Shown here piece by piece: positions 23,200-34,928 of a stretch of DNA of 64,000 nt. Within the stretch, counting starts at the first letter, position 1; each line of letters opens with the position of its first letter. The stretch comes from Cocos nucifera. Lineage: Eukaryota > Streptophyta > Magnoliopsida > Arecales > Arecaceae. The notes below the pieces were generated by a model. That model searched no databases. It saw nothing but the letters and a program-made list of their open reading frames with translations, and had not been told where the DNA came from. The position numbers and the translations under genes were made by a program. The DNA lies in the NCBI GenBank assembly GCA_006176705.1, contig QRFJ01004251.1, forward strand, positions 31,174 through 95,173, read 5' to 3'.

Positions 23200-23935
23200 A
23201 TTAGAAGCAACGTGAAGGTTGATTTCGAGAAGTTTGATGGGAAAGAAAACTTTTTCATGTGAAAAATTCATGTGGAAGATTTTTTGGTTCAAGCTGAATT
23301 AGATCAGGCATTGGTAGAGAAGCCTGAAGGGATGTCAGATTGCCCGTAGATGTCTCTAAAAAAGAAGGCCTACTCTATGATCAGAGGATGCTTGTCGGAT
23401 GTGGCATTCAGTTTTAGAGGAGAGGACCCCAAGAAGCTTGTGGTCGAAGTTGCAAACCATGTATATGGATAAGAATATGTGCAACAAGTTATTGTTGAAG
23501 AAGAGATTGTACAGCCTTCAGATACAGAAAGGTGAATATGTCTTGGGACACATCCAAAAATTTGATCAGATGTGCAATGAGTTGCTGAATATTGGAGTGA
23601 AGATGGAAGAAGAAGATAAATCATTGCTTTTGTTATGCTCATTGCCCTCGTCCTATGATCTATTGGTGACGATACTGCTCTATGGTAAGGAGACCCTAGA
23701 GTATGAAGACATGGTCTCGATATTGTGAACCAACGAACAGTGGGAGAAGTTAACCAAGAAAGGTGTTCCCTAGGAGGGCTTGATCGTGGGGGAGAGACCT
23801 GAAAGATCAAAGAAGAGGGACAAATCAAGAAGATGATCAAAGTTCCAGAAGAGCAAGAATAAGAAGGAAGCCAGATGCTACAAGTGCAACAAGATCGGGC
23901 ACTTCAGGCATGATTGCCCATAATGGAAGAACAAG
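23200..23935 (+). pseudogene. Gag of element G (broken)
   Basis: Gag reads from about 23200 (NVKVDFEKFDGKENF). The UBN2-type core is the clear stretch 23399-23728 (VLEERTPRSLWSKLQ, MYMDKNMCNKLLLKKRLYSL, LLLLCSLPSSYDLLVTILLY). The CCHC knuckle CYKCNKIGHFRHDC at 23876-23917 keeps all ligands. There is no clear ATG at the expected start. Stops include TGA and TAG codons near 23260, 23346, 23726 and 23771. The TNT1-94-like style suggests a Tork-type copia. Intact gag would form the RNA-packaging particle. Confidence 0.85.
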
Positions 23936-25375
23936 AAGGAAGAAAAGAGTGGATTTGATGCACTGAGTATAGTCGCTGATAGTGAGGTGGTGGATGATCT
24001 CTTGGTTATATCAGATGGTCATAGAAGATACACAGATGTATGGACCCTGGATTCGGTCGTTCGCATCACTACACTCCAAACCAGTCTTGGTTTGTCTCAT
24101 ACACCAAGATTGATGAGGAAAGTGTGACACTTGGAGATTATCACCCATGTAGAGTCGCCGGTATTGGAAGCATCTGAGTGAGGATGTTTGATGGGATGGT
24201 GTGGACTCTCACAAATGTGAAGCACATCCCAGATTTGAAGAAAAATCTTGTGTCACTGGGCTATCTAGAGTGAAGCGGCTGCAGCTTTAGCAGTCATGCT
24301 AGGAGTCGAGTTCTCAATATCTCCAAAGGTGCTATGGTGGTGATGAGGGGTAGGAGGATGGAGAACAACCTCTATAAGTTGGTTGGATCTGTGGTGATCA
24401 AAAAATCTAATGCAGCGGTAGCAGCATAGGATCAGCAAGGGGCTTATCAATTATGGCACTACCGCCTAGGCCACATTGGTGACCCTAGGATGGAGCTGAG
24501 CAAATATGGTTTGATTTTAGATCTGGATAGAGGGATTATAGAAGTATGTGAGCCATGCCAGATAGGTAAATAGACGAGAGTATAGTTTGCCATCAGTTCA
24601 GCCTATAGTGCAGCCCCATTGGAACTGGTTCACACTGATGTATGGGGGCCGACTCCATTTTTGGCCAGAAATGGAGCGAGATACTTCTTGACCTTTATAG
24701 ATGATTTTTCAAGGAAGGTATGGATCTACTTCATGAAATAAAAATAAAAAATCTTCACTAGGTTCAAGGTGTGGAAAGCTGAGGTGGAGAAGAAAATAGG
24801 TCAGAACTTGAAGTGTCTGCGGTCAGACAATGGCAGAGAATACACCAGCAAAGAGTTCCAAGACTTTTGTGAGGAGTATGGTATCAAAAGGCACTTCTCG
24901 ATAAAAGAAACTTCTCAACAAAATGGGGTGGCTGAAAGAATTAACAGAACTCTTTTGGAAAAGACATGGTGCATGAGGCTGTAGGCAGGGCTTCTAAAGG
25001 CATTCTAAATTGATATAGTGGATGTGACCTGTTATCTGGTGAATCGATCATCTCATACAAAGTTAGATGGTGGTATTCCAAAGAAGAGATGGTCTAGAAG
25101 GAAGATTGGACTAATCCATCTAAGGGTTTTTGGGTGCACAGCTTTTGTGCACATCAGTGCTGGTGAGCAGAGCAAGTTGGATGCTAGATCATGAAAGATA
25201 GTGTTCTTAGAATATCCATAAGGAGTTAAGGGATACTGACTATGGGATCCCTTGGAGAAGAAGGTTGTCATTAGTAGAGTTGTCACCTTCGATGAAAATT
25301 CAGTTCTCCAATGGCAAGATGGTATGAAGGAGTAGCAGATGAGCAGGAGATCCAAGACAGCGCTGGACAATTAAC
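23936..25375 (+). pseudogene. Protease and integrase of element G (broken)
   Basis: The protease site WTLDS is followed by a frame break before HHYTPNQSW. Then come VTLGDYHPCRVAGIGSI and DLKKNLVSLGYLE. The zinc domain HYRLGHIG...CEPCQIGK keeps H-H-C-C. Integrase D (VHTDVWGP), D (RSDNGREY) and E (NGVAERINR) are all present, the last two in the open stretch 24769-24984. Stops include TAG in the GK-TRVQF segment (usual residue Gln), after WCMRL, and near 25337. The triad is complete but the reading frame is not. Confidence 0.88.
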
Positions 25376-27248
25376 ATCTTACTCTATTTTGCCACTTGCA
25401 GGTGCATTAGGAGGACTTGGTATTTAGGTGGAGCACTCATCGGAGGTGTCTCCATAAATGGACAGAGCTCAGATAGATAATGAAAGTCAGGAGGCCCAGT
25501 AGGAGCAAGCTGGATCTAAGATGGATATCGGGGTTGCGCTGCACAAGCCCAAAAGGAATATCTGGCAACCAAAATGATACGGCTTCAAAGATACACTATC
25601 ATACACCCTGGTGACAATAAATGGAGACCCATACACCTACGAGGAGGCTATGGATAGTTAGGACAGAGAGAGATGGATCCAAGCAATGTCTGAGGAGATG
25701 CAGGCTCTCCACAAGAATGAGACGTGGCATTTGGTGCAGTTGCCACGAGGAAAGAAACCCATTGGTTACAAGTGGATTTATCAATGCAAAGAGGGGCCTT
25801 TAGAGTAGGAAGGTATCAGGTATAAGGCGTGGTTAGTAGCCAAGAGATATTTTCAAAAGAAAGACATCAATTTTAGCAAAGTATTTTTGCTTGTCGTCAG
25901 GCATACTTCCATCAGAATATTGTTGAGTATTGTGGCAGCTCAGGACTTAGAGCTGGAGCAGATGGATGTCAAGATGGCATTCCTTCATGGGCATTTGGAG
26001 GAGAGCATTTATATGGAGTAGCCACTAGGGTTCTATGAGCCAAGAGCAGAAGAAAAGATCTGTTTGCTGTAGAAATCATTGTACGGGCTGAAGCAATTGC
26101 CAAGACAATGGTACAAGTGATTTCACTCATATGTGAGGAGCATTGGACTTTTCATGTGCGAGTATGACTCTTATGTGTATGTTAAATCTTTGGAGGATGA
26201 GTCTAGGGTGTTTCTACTCTTGTATATGGATGATATGCTTATAGCATGCAAGAGTAGGAAGGTTGTGCAGGAACTGAAGGCAGCCTTATCTTAGGAGTTT
26301 GAGATGAAGGATTTGGGACCTACAAGGAAGATCTTAGGCATAAAAATCTTCAGAGATTGAGCCAATAGGATGCTGCATTTATCTCAGGGAGGCTACATTA
26401 GAAAGGTCTTAGAGAGGTTTGGAATGAAGAAAGCAAAATCGGCGGAGCTGCCATTTGCTGAACACTTTAGACTCTCAAAGATGATGTCACCATAGACTGA
26501 GGTGGAGGCTCAGGAGATGGAGAGAACACCATATGCCTCTGGTGTAGAAAGCTTAATGTATGCCATGGTATGTTGTAGACCAGATATCGCCCATGTAGTG
26601 AGCCAAATTAGTCGATTAATGGGACAATCTGTTAAGGAGCACCGACGAGCACTGAAGTGGATCTTTAGGTACTTGGCAGGTACTGTCAGAGTTGGCATCT
26701 GCTATGGATAGTAAGATGGAGCTGAGAAACTCTCCGATGTGTCCAAGAAAGCTCAAGGGTAGATAAATAGGTTTGTGGATGTAGATTTTGGTGGAGACAT
26801 GGACACTCGATGGTCAACGATAGGCTTTATGTTTAGCCTATTTGGAGGTCCAGTCTCATAGATCACGGCCTTATCTACAACTGAGATGAAATACATAGGT
26901 GTTATGGAGGCAGCAAAGGAGGCTCTATGGTTGAAAGGATTGGCATTGGAGATGGATCTCCTGCAAGAGGCTATCAGGGTGCACTGTGATAGCCAGAGTG
27001 CATCATTACTTGCTTAGAACTCTATCTACCATGCAAGGATGAAACACGTCGACATCAGGTACCACCAGATCAAAGAGCTTATGGAAGAAGGTGAAGTAAA
27101 GCTGGTGAAAGTCCACACCAAGGAGAATCTAGTGGATGCATTAATAAAAGTTCTTCCTCGGGATAGCTTTCGTAAATGTATAAAATTGATGTGTCTGATG
27201 GATAGGATAGACTTGCCTCAAGCCTTAGGAAACCAAGGTGGAGATTAA
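25376..27248 (+). pseudogene. Reverse transcriptase and RNase H of element G (broken)
   Basis: RT motifs are PIGYKWIYQCKEG, QMDVKMAFLHGHLEE, YGLKQLPRQWYK, catalytic YMDD at 26223-26234 and YASGVESLMYAMVCCRPDI. RNase H motifs are MEAAKEALWLKGLALEM, CDSQSASLLA and KHVDIRYHQIKELMEEG. The frame ends at TAA 27246-27248 on the LTR border. Many in-frame TAGs sit where relatives have CAG (for example in the YME-PLGF, LL-KSLYG and ALS-EFEMKD segments), so decay by cytosine deamination is likely. Confidence 0.88.
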
Positions 27249-27879
27249 AAGGGCAAGTGTGGTACTCTCAAGTCTTGGGAGACTGTGAAGGAGTCAAGGT
27301 GGTGGCTCCTGAAGGCTAGGATTGGCTGAAGATATATCAGCAAAGATAAAGAGGTTGGCACATAGTCTGGTTAGCTCGAATACGTAGTCGAGCCAGTTCG
27401 ACTTCTAACCGAGCTAGCTTGATGGTGGCGAATAGATTTGGATGGGTTTTTTGTTTGGTCTTGGATTGGGTCTAATCCAGGAGTTTTAAGGCCCGGTATG
27501 AGAGGTTTTAAGATGGCTAATTCATGTATTGGGCTAGGTCTTTAGTCTAGGGGATGAGAGCATGCAAGACATGGGTTTACATGGGCTTGGGTGAGTGTTT
27601 TCATGTATGGATTAGTTGAGAAGAGTTTTTTAGGGTTGAGTCATGTTGACACAGAATGTCTATATATACTTGTATATGTAGATTATGGATAAGAGAAAGA
27701 AGAGAATGAATTGAATCCCTTTTCTCCCTGAAACCCTAGCTTTTTCTCTTTCTCACTCTACGATCGTCTTATCTTCTTATCATCTGATCTTTATCTTTCT
27801 TGCTATCACCTCCAACTTGCTTCCTCAGAGTTGGTAGAAGGTACAAAAATTTCCACAGATCTTGGAATAATTTATAACA
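27246..27879 (+). repeat. 3' LTR of element G
   Basis: 634 bp. It aligns with the 5' LTR but lacks about 92 bases between two AGTCGAG repeats (22465 and 22557 in the 5' LTR). It ends TTTATAACA before the TSD GAATT. Confidence 0.88.
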
Positions 27880-28833
27880 GAATTCTCCCTGCCATATTTT
27901 ATCCCAGCCAAATTCTTTTCTCTACTTTATGGATAATGGTAGAATTTTTGTGTGGCCAAATTCCTCCACCTCTTTCTGATAATTATAGACCTAGCCAGTT
28001 TACACCCTGCATGTCGATCGGATGAATCTGAACAGTGAAACAATCTCGTCATTAGTACGAATCTGATTTTCAATCCAGAATAGTAGCCACTCCATAGTGA
28101 GTCACAGCACTTCTTCGATCTGAACTCTAGGTCGATCTTGAAGGCAGCAGAGCTTCTAAAAATAAAGTGTTCATCCAACAATCTCAAAGCTAGCCGGACT
28201 CCTTCAGAAAATCTGATGATGATATGGGAGGTTCAATATTCTCCACTTTGGCCTCCAGCTTAAAAGCTCCCATCAATCCTTGGTCAACTTTGAAGATGGA
28301 CGAACTCCTCGAAGTCGGCCGAACTTCTCAAAGCTATTAAAAGAAGCATCAATAGATTATAACAAGCACTAGATTTGCCATCTGCCATTCATAAATAGGA
28401 TTTTGAAGTTTGGCCCACCTAGCTCCAAGTTTTTCATCCCAACACATGCAACCGACTATAAGTGCAAAAACTACATCCGAACTCCAACAAATAGAACTCA
28501 ACCATCTATAAGTTGTGACAAACAATAGCCCACTCTCCTTAATGAACTCTATATGGTCTGAATGGCCCACTATCATTATGTTATGGCTATCACTTTAATT
28601 CTATTACAGACTCTGCCTATATAAGGGATCCTCCAGATATGTTTTCTCTTTAAGTTCTTCTCTTTGTCCTTAATTCTCCTGAGTACTCCATTTTTATTGA
28701 TTGAAGAACTAACTTAACCATCGGAGGATCCTATTGGAACCATCCACCTCCGATTTGGACTTTATCTTGCAGGTCATGTCGGCAATCTCGTCTTTTCCAG
28801 CTCTAGTGAATTTGAGCATCAACACCGCCAACA

Positions 28834-29960
28834 GTAAGTTTTCTCAATATGCTTAATCATTTTACTGAAAAGGATGTATCCTCACAAAAATTTAGATTCC
28901 CAAACTTGAGTCCTTTGGATTAGAAGTAAAGAAGTTTATGATTTGAAAGGAAAATCTAGTCTAGATACACTTCTCAACAAGCACAAATTAAGCTTGAGAA
29001 GGCAAATCTAGCCTAGAAACATTTGGATCAAGAAAAGCTATCTGAAACTCTTTTGGCATGCTTGACACGCTGGTAAGCCAACCCAATCTGAAGATGAGCC
29101 AACCTAGTATCAATCGGAAAGAAAGATAGAAACCATAAAAATTCGAAATAAATCTCTTAGCTGACTCAAACCTTTGAAGAGCCGATCTAGTGTCAAACTC
29201 AAGATAAAGATAAAGAGTTAAAGATTCAAGATATTTTCTTGAGCCATCCTAGAAGTCAAGATAACCGACTAAGTATGAAGCTTAGCCGACTCAGTCTTAG
29301 AGGAAGATGGATACATAAAATCTTATAAATCAACAATTCTTCTAAGTTGATCTAGAAAATCAATGAGCCAACCTAGCATTCAAATAAGTCGACCAAGATA
29401 AGATATGAGCCGATCCAATCTCATGTGAGCAGAATAAGATAGAACATTGGATTTTTGTCATTTATTGCTAAGTCATCTCAGAGTTTCACTTAGTCGATCC
29501 GGAGGTAAAGGTTAGCCAACCAAGAGGTTGGATGAGCCGACTTAATGAATTCTGATAGAACAAAGGCTAGTTTTGCAAAATTTTTAAAATGTGGCTAAAT
29601 TAATCCTAACAACTATTTTCAAGCTTTCAATAGCTAGAGCATGAAATAAACATATTTTTGAGCCAATAAATATAAAAGATTCATAGAGGGAACCAAGTTT
29701 TTGAATGTCCAACACACTTATTGAGCTATCTTAAGTGAAAAAAGAGAACTCAAAGAAAAAAATCAAAAAGGAATTAAGGTGTATCATAAATATAGTCCTT
29801 CCTACATTCATTTAGTCTAAAAGAGAGAAAGAGTATTTTGTTCCAACCAACTATCATTGAGAAGAAGCATTAAAAGCTGCCTCAACCTCTCATGCATTCA
29901 AGGAAGAAGTGCAAGCAATGAAAGCTTAGCTACCTCGACTTTTTCATATCCAAAAAGATT
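28834..29960. repeat. Unassigned DNA with dispersed GAGCCGA-like motifs
   Basis: From about 29060 to 29560 the variants GAGCCAACCTAG, GAGCCGATCTAG, AGCCGACTCAG, AGTCGACCAAG and GAGCCGACTTAA recur every 30-70 bases. Similar motifs occur in the G LTR (22445-22590). This suggests the U3 of another LTR, but no boundaries, primer site or coding domain were found. No gene recognised. Confidence 0.45.
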
Positions 29961-30357
29961 TTATTATTTTTAACTCTATTTCTTGTATTCATTTATTGTT
30001 TATTTGTAACAAGTTTCTTGGGTATAGAAACTTGGGGTTAGTCTAAGCCAAGGAACTTGGATGTTGTTTGGTTTAGATTGGTATCTCTAGAAAAGTCAAT
30101 TGGAGTTGATTGTGAGTTTGAAAAAAATAATCAGTTATAAGATTGTGATTGGTGATCTAGTAGAAACCAATTGAAAGTAAGCAAAAGATGACTTGATATT
30201 GCAGATACTAGAGAAAAGCATTGGCAAAATTTAAATAGTTACCGATGTTTTAAAGCATTGACAAGTTTCGACGCACCAAGTATCAATGGAGGCCATGGTA
30301 ACATTGCTAAAATTCAACTCCCCATCGATTTAATCCCTATCAGGTCTTCCTCTCTTG
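29961..30357. other. Intergenic, nothing recognised
   Basis: AT-rich, no long ORF. It resembles LTR U5 sequence in style (GTTGTTTGGTTTAGATTGG) but this could not be anchored. Confidence 0.3.
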
Positions 30358-30770
30358 AGTTGATTATCCCTCTCTCCAAACACCCCCTCTCTCCTCCGGA
30401 CGCCCCTCTCTCCGACCAATCTCTAGTTGCCACCATTCTCTGGCCGCTCCTCTCCTTCTCTCGCTCTCTCTGGACACCCCCTCTCTTTGACCAATCTTTG
30501 GACTGCCCGTTCTTTAGTCGCCCCCTCTCTCTGGTGCTCCTCTCCTTCTTCTGAGCATCAATCGATTATGGGGAGTCGATTGCCCTTCTCTGGGCTCCTG
30601 CTCTCTCTGGACATCTCCTCTCTCCTCTAGATGCCCCCTCTATTCAACTGATCCAAACTGCTTGGTCTCTCGTCACCCCTCTCCTCGGCCACTCATCTCC
30701 ATCAATTGGCTACTCATCCACAACCACTAGAGAGGTTTGCTTCTAAAATCCACCATCTCTCGAGATTGAT
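30358..30770 (+). repeat. Pyrimidine-rich block with irregular ~40-bp repeats
   Basis: Rich in CTCTCTCC, CCCCTCTCTCT and GACCAATCT. Phrases such as TCTCTGGACACCCCCTCTCT recur. The open frames at 30258-30630 are low-complexity products of this composition. It could be a plant 5' leader remnant. No coding support. Confidence 0.5.
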
Positions 30771-30777
30771 TATATTG

Positions 30778-30779
<2 letters not shown>

Positions 30780-30827
<48 letters not shown>
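30780..30827. repeat. (TA)n microsatellite
   Basis: About 24 uninterrupted TA dinucleotides between the pyrimidine-rich block and the direct duplication. Confidence 0.97.
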
Positions 30828-30830
<3 letters not shown>

Positions 30831-30849
30831 CAAATAATGTTGTTTGGAA

Positions 30850-31165
30850 CTTTAGAACAATTTATCAGCAGTATTTGATTCTTATTCTTTCTTGTACAAG
30901 ATTCATTAGCTTTATGCTTTTCTTTTGCAAGATTTAACACTTCTGATTGTTAAGAACTTGGGTTGGATGGCTTCTTAATTTGGTGTTGATAAATTATCTT
31001 TTCCTTCTAATTGTGATTTTCAAGGATATAAGATTTGGGGATTTTATGAGCATTTTGAGTTTTTAAATCCTTTTCATACATTAGTTAAATAATTTTGTAT
31101 TTGTGATCATCTCTCCTTGTCTTAATTATGGCTAGACCCTTAAGTTAATCTTCAAAGCTAGTAAA
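30850..31165 (+). repeat. Degenerate direct duplication, copy 1
   Basis: Shares the order of landmarks with 31815-32130: AATTTATCAGCAGTATTTGAT, TTTTGCAAGATTTAA, GTGTTGATAAATTATCTTTTCC, GATTTTCAAGG, GAGCATTTTGAGTTTTTAAATCC and TTATGGCTAGACCCTTAAGTTAA. The composition is intron-like. No ORF. Confidence 0.7.
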
Positions 31166-31814
31166 GTGAAATACTTTTAAGATCTAGTTTTATATATAGA
31201 CAACTTCCTGTGGAGTCATGTCTAGCATCATGAAGAAGGTTTTGTGATGCCACGAGTAACTTTATATGGCAGAAGACAAGTAGAAATCAACAAACATGCC
31301 CATTTTTTGTTCATGCACTTTTATATGTTTTTGTTATATCTAAATAGAAATAGATCTAAAAATTTAAGTATCAGTGTATATTCGTCTATTCTAGCCATAT
31401 CCATATACTGGCCATACCTATGTACATGCTAGCCATATTGGATCATACTAGTAAGGTTTTATTACTTGTAGAAGGGTCTTATTAGTGCCATACCGACACA
31501 TGTTATATCATCTCAAATTTTCTTGTTTTGGCACATTGTGTATTGGTGTGGCATGACATTGCACTGGTCTATACCATGCAAGTAAGGGACGGACATGTGT
31601 GTCGGTACTTTAATCCTTGGACATATCTGATGCCAGAGCATCTAATGAAGAGACTGGTTGAATTTGGTTTTTCTTTTCATGCTTACCAGCGTTTTTCTTC
31701 TTTAACTTTAATTTTGTATCTCACATATGTGCATATATTTTAGCAATCTAAAAGAATGATAGATGATTTTGGTGAGTTATAGTTTGGAATACTTGGTTTT
31801 GGAGCTATCAAGGC
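31166..31814. other. Spacer between duplicated segments
   Basis: No gene recognised. It contains GCCATAC/CGGACATGTGTGTCGG-type sequence like fragments of a DNA transposon or other repeat, but no termini could be defined. Confidence 0.3.
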
Positions 31815-32130
31815 TTTGGAATAGTTTATCAGCAATATTTGATTTTTGCTTTCTTGTCCGAAAGTCACTAGTTTTATTCTTTTGCCTTGCAAGATTTAAT
31901 ACATCTAAATTGAATGAGTTTTAGCTATTTAGTGCTGATAAATTATCTTTTCTTTTATGATGTGCATGATTCTCAAGGGTCCAAGAATTTTGGACATTCT
32001 GAGCATGTTTGATTTTTCAAGTCTTTTGCATATATTTGTTAAATATAACTATATTCTTTATACCCTTAGTATTAGATACTGCTAGAACTAGTTATGGCTA
32101 GAACTCTAAGTTAAACTACCAAGCCGGTGA
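31815..32130 (+). repeat. Degenerate direct duplication, copy 2
   Basis: Second copy of 30850-31165 (AGTTTATCAGCAATATTTGAT ... TTATGGCTAGAACTCTAAGTT). The spacing of landmarks is preserved with many substitutions, so the duplication is old. Confidence 0.7.
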
Positions 32131-32385
32131 AGACTGTTAGAAGATTTAGTTGGCAGCATCTAAAAGGGAAAGACTGATGTTCATTATTAGTTTCTAAATC
32201 TGGAGAGAGAACAATAATTAGAAGACGTTGCTTCCAAACATGGTAGTGTGAAGAAACCCTACAATATTAAAGCAGAAAAAAACTACTAGATTTTGAATGG
32301 GCTAACATCCTATATGGGAAGGTAGAGGGTACATGCCCACTTCATGTCCCTGGCCACCGAACCCCACACTCCTCGTACCTTGGCA
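32131..32385. other. Intergenic flank left of element E
   Basis: Nothing recognised. Confidence 0.4.
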
Positions 32386-32818
32386 TGTTTTGTTAGATAA
32401 TTTAAACATTTATGCCTGGATCATGCTTTTATATATTCATGCAAAATTAAATAAAAAACATACCTTACACCATTGTCTCACCAACATGATGATCACATAG
32501 CTCGTAGAGCATCTGATCCTTCTTCCATAGGTAGCTGGTCTTCTTTCTTCTCATCCTCCATCTTAATGAGGATGATCGATGGAAATTATCACAACCACCT
32601 GAGAGTTAGAGAAAAGGGACTAGGCCAACTCTATTTATACCTGCACTTATCTTATCCCATCAAAAGACTTAATTCTAATTAGAGTAGGAATTCAAGTCCA
32701 AGTCTTATCAGAAATAGAACTTTTTAATTAATTGGGCTCACCATAATTGATTCAAGGCTTGACCCGATGAGTTAACCTGATTAAGTGACAATTAGGTCAT
32801 ATTATAGAGTTAAATCCA
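32386..32818 (-). repeat. 3' LTR of element E
   Basis: 433 bp. On the minus strand it starts TGGATTTAACTC at 32818 and ends CTAACAAAACA at 32386. Minus-strand GTATAAATAG at 32631-32640 is the TATA box. Boundaries were set from the polypurine tract and TG/CA ends only, since the partner LTR is outside the window. Confidence 0.7.
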
Positions 32819-32833
32819 ATATTCTCCTACTTA
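32819..32833 (-). promoter_or_regulatory. Polypurine tract of element E
   Basis: The minus strand reads AAGTAGGAGAATAT next to the LTR start. It is the expected plus-strand primer. Confidence 0.65.
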
Positions 32834-33315
32834 GTCTATATTATCACTTAAAATTAACTCTTTAGTTTTGCCAAAATATTTTAAAAATATAATTTTTTTA
32901 ATTTTTTAAAATAACAATCATAAATCAAAATTTTGAAATTGATCCGACGAGTTTGCACTTATTTAAAATTTTTTTTTTACCTAATTATCTATTTCTTGAA
33001 AGATCCTTTGTACCTTGATTAAGTAAAAAACCATTAGTACAAATCATGATAGTTATACTATACTTCCTTCCATGTATCATGACATCAATAATTCTCACTT
33101 AATCTACTTTTATATGCTGGAGTATATAGGCTATCAAAAATCATAATGCCTATGATAATAGTCTCACTATTATGTTATATAAATGATACTTCTATTTACT
33201 TTAATTTTGACAAATGTCAACCATAATATATACAAACAATAATTAAATAGAAGTAATAGTAGTCATCAAACCATTAAGAGATCTTAAAATAAATATCTAT
33301 TATAAATTAAATATC
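32834..33315 (-). other. 3' untranslated region of element E
   Basis: AT-rich, no ORF, between the RNase H stop and the polypurine tract. Confidence 0.5.
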
Positions 33316-33993
33316 CTAATGGTAAATGCCTATAACTTTTACATGCTCTTTCAAAATTTTGGATACTAAACCTTTCGTTAAAGGATCAGCTATCATACAA
33401 GCACTATCAATAAAATTAATAGACAATTGATGACTACTAATCCTATCATTTACAATAAGATACTTAACATCAATATGCTTATTTGCATTGGTTATCTTAC
33501 TACTGTTAGAAAAAGAAATTGCAGCAGAATTGTCACAATAAATCCTTAGTGATTTGGAAATAGAATTCATAACTCTAAGCCCTAAGATGAATTTTCTCAA
33601 CTATAGAGTATGTGAGGAAGCCTCATAGTAGCTTATATATTCAGCTTCCATAGTAAAGCAGGCAATAATACGCTATTTTCCGCTCCTCCATGAGATTGCT
33701 CCACTAGCTAATAGGAAGATATAATCTGATGTAGACTTTCTACAATTGAGGCAACCAGCATAATCTATATCTGAATAACTGATCACCTCCAACTGATCAG
33801 TCATTCTGTAAATAAGCATGTAGCCTTTAGTTTTCTGAAGATATCGCATCACCTTCTTGGCAGCTTTCAGTGGTCCATACCTAGATCACTCTAATATCTA
33901 CCAAGCATTTTCAAAGCAAAATCGATATCAGGATGAGTATATACTTAAGCATACATCAGACTATCCACTGTAGATGCATAGGATATATCCTAT
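33316..33993 (-). pseudogene. RNase H and end of RT, element E (broken)
   Basis: The minus strand reads SYASTVDSLMYA, KAAKKVMRYLQKTKGYML, TMEAEYISYYEASSH, then RIYCDNSAAISFSNS, NKHIDVKYLIVNDRI and MIADPLTKGL. RNase H residues E (MEAEY) and D (CDNSAA) are visible. Stops occur in the VYTHPDI, WRSGK and SHTL segments. It belongs with RT at 54068-54980. The split is caused by LTR D, not by loss of coding sequence. Confidence 0.85.
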
Positions 33994-34928
33994 TGAGAAT
34001 TGTATCCTAAAGCCAATCATCTAAGTTGTAAATGGTTGAGTTGATTTGTAAAATATACTTGAATTATAAATGAATAAAAATTTTATTCTGACAATTCATC
34101 ACTTTTATGCATCTTTCTAAAATGAACTTTTCTGTGATGAAGTTCTTAAGATTATTTAGTTTCGATGAAGAAGGATTTATTATTTAGTCCTTCAACTTGT
34201 TCACGATCAAATGATATGTTGTTACCTAGGATGATAATGTATCAAGTATCAATCATTGTATACCATAAATATTGGTTGTCATCGTAACCAAAAAGTATGA
34301 AGATACTGTTATGGCATACAGGTGAAGCGTAGGGATACATTTCATTGAACGTGACCCAACTATGGAGCTCTCTACTATCAAGAGTTGCTCATGAAGGATA
34401 TGGGTATAAGTGTCCCTTAGACCTGAGACCACCATGGTGACTTGCAAGCAACTCACTATACTTAGGTACTGGACTACGTGAATTTTTAATTCAATGATAG
34501 AAGGCTATTAGGTGTAGTCAAGTATTTATGAAGTCGGTGTATGAGTCAAGATAGGATTGATCCTTCCAAGTGTTGGAGCAAGTGCATCAGTATATTTTAA
34601 TTTAATAAAACCTCAATTGGGGTGGTTCATTAGATGGATACTGAATTTTGAAATACACTATAGATAATTTTTTAGGATTAATAGTTAAACCCTAGGCAAT
34701 CTTTTGAGCATTGAGGTTAAGGGAATAAATTATATGATAACCATATGCCACAAGTTTGTCGATATTGCATTACGACTATTCGATCTATCCGAACGTCGGG
34801 TACCATTACTAGATGATAAGTCGATAGGTATAGAAAATCAATTCCTGTACTATTGGCTTAGGATTCGAACCTATGAAATCACACACAATAGAAGTTCCTA
34901 CTTAATCTGATGGCTGATATAGAGTCTC

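Larger units (their letters stand above)
22326..27879 (+). mobile_element. Copia element G, full-length but decayed, TSD GAATT
   Basis: LTRs 22326-23052 and 27246-27879, an initiator-Met primer site at 23055, and one gag-pol body in plus orientation. The flanks 22321-22325 and 27880-27884 are both GAATT. It sits in the U3 of the H 3' LTR. Domain order gag-PR-INT-RT-RH is that of Ty1/copia. It is a different family from A and C. Confidence 0.9.
703..28833 (+). mobile_element. Ty3/gypsy element H (Tat-like), 3' portion, with nested A and G
   Basis: The parts, in order, are an integrase C-terminal tail (703-905), a 51-bp tandem repeat array (1015-1111 continuing at 17739-18186), an antisense ORF (18468-21182), a polypurine tract (21906-21920) and a 3' LTR (21921-28833). 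An antisense ORF of the 'putative gypsy type transposon' class between pol and the 3' LTR is a known feature of Tat-lineage plant elements. Element A (1112-17738) and element G (22326-27879) inserted later, each with a perfect TSD. The 5' LTR, gag and most of pol lie before the window. Confidence 0.75.
21921..28833 (+). repeat. 3' LTR of element H, split by element G
   Basis: It starts TGTTGGGGATAAAACAACC at 21921 and ends CCGCCAACA at 28833. Without G and one TSD copy it is about 1354 bp (21921-22325 plus 27885-28833). TATATAAG at 28618-28625 is followed by a short leader with ATCGGAGGATCC, typical of plant gypsy R-U5. No primer binding site follows 28833, as expected for a 3' LTR. Confidence 0.75.

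Noticed and set aside
30258..30630. Two overlapping Ser/Leu/Pro-rich plus-strand ORFs
   Set aside because: Low-complexity translation of a pyrimidine-rich block, with no domain and no start context.
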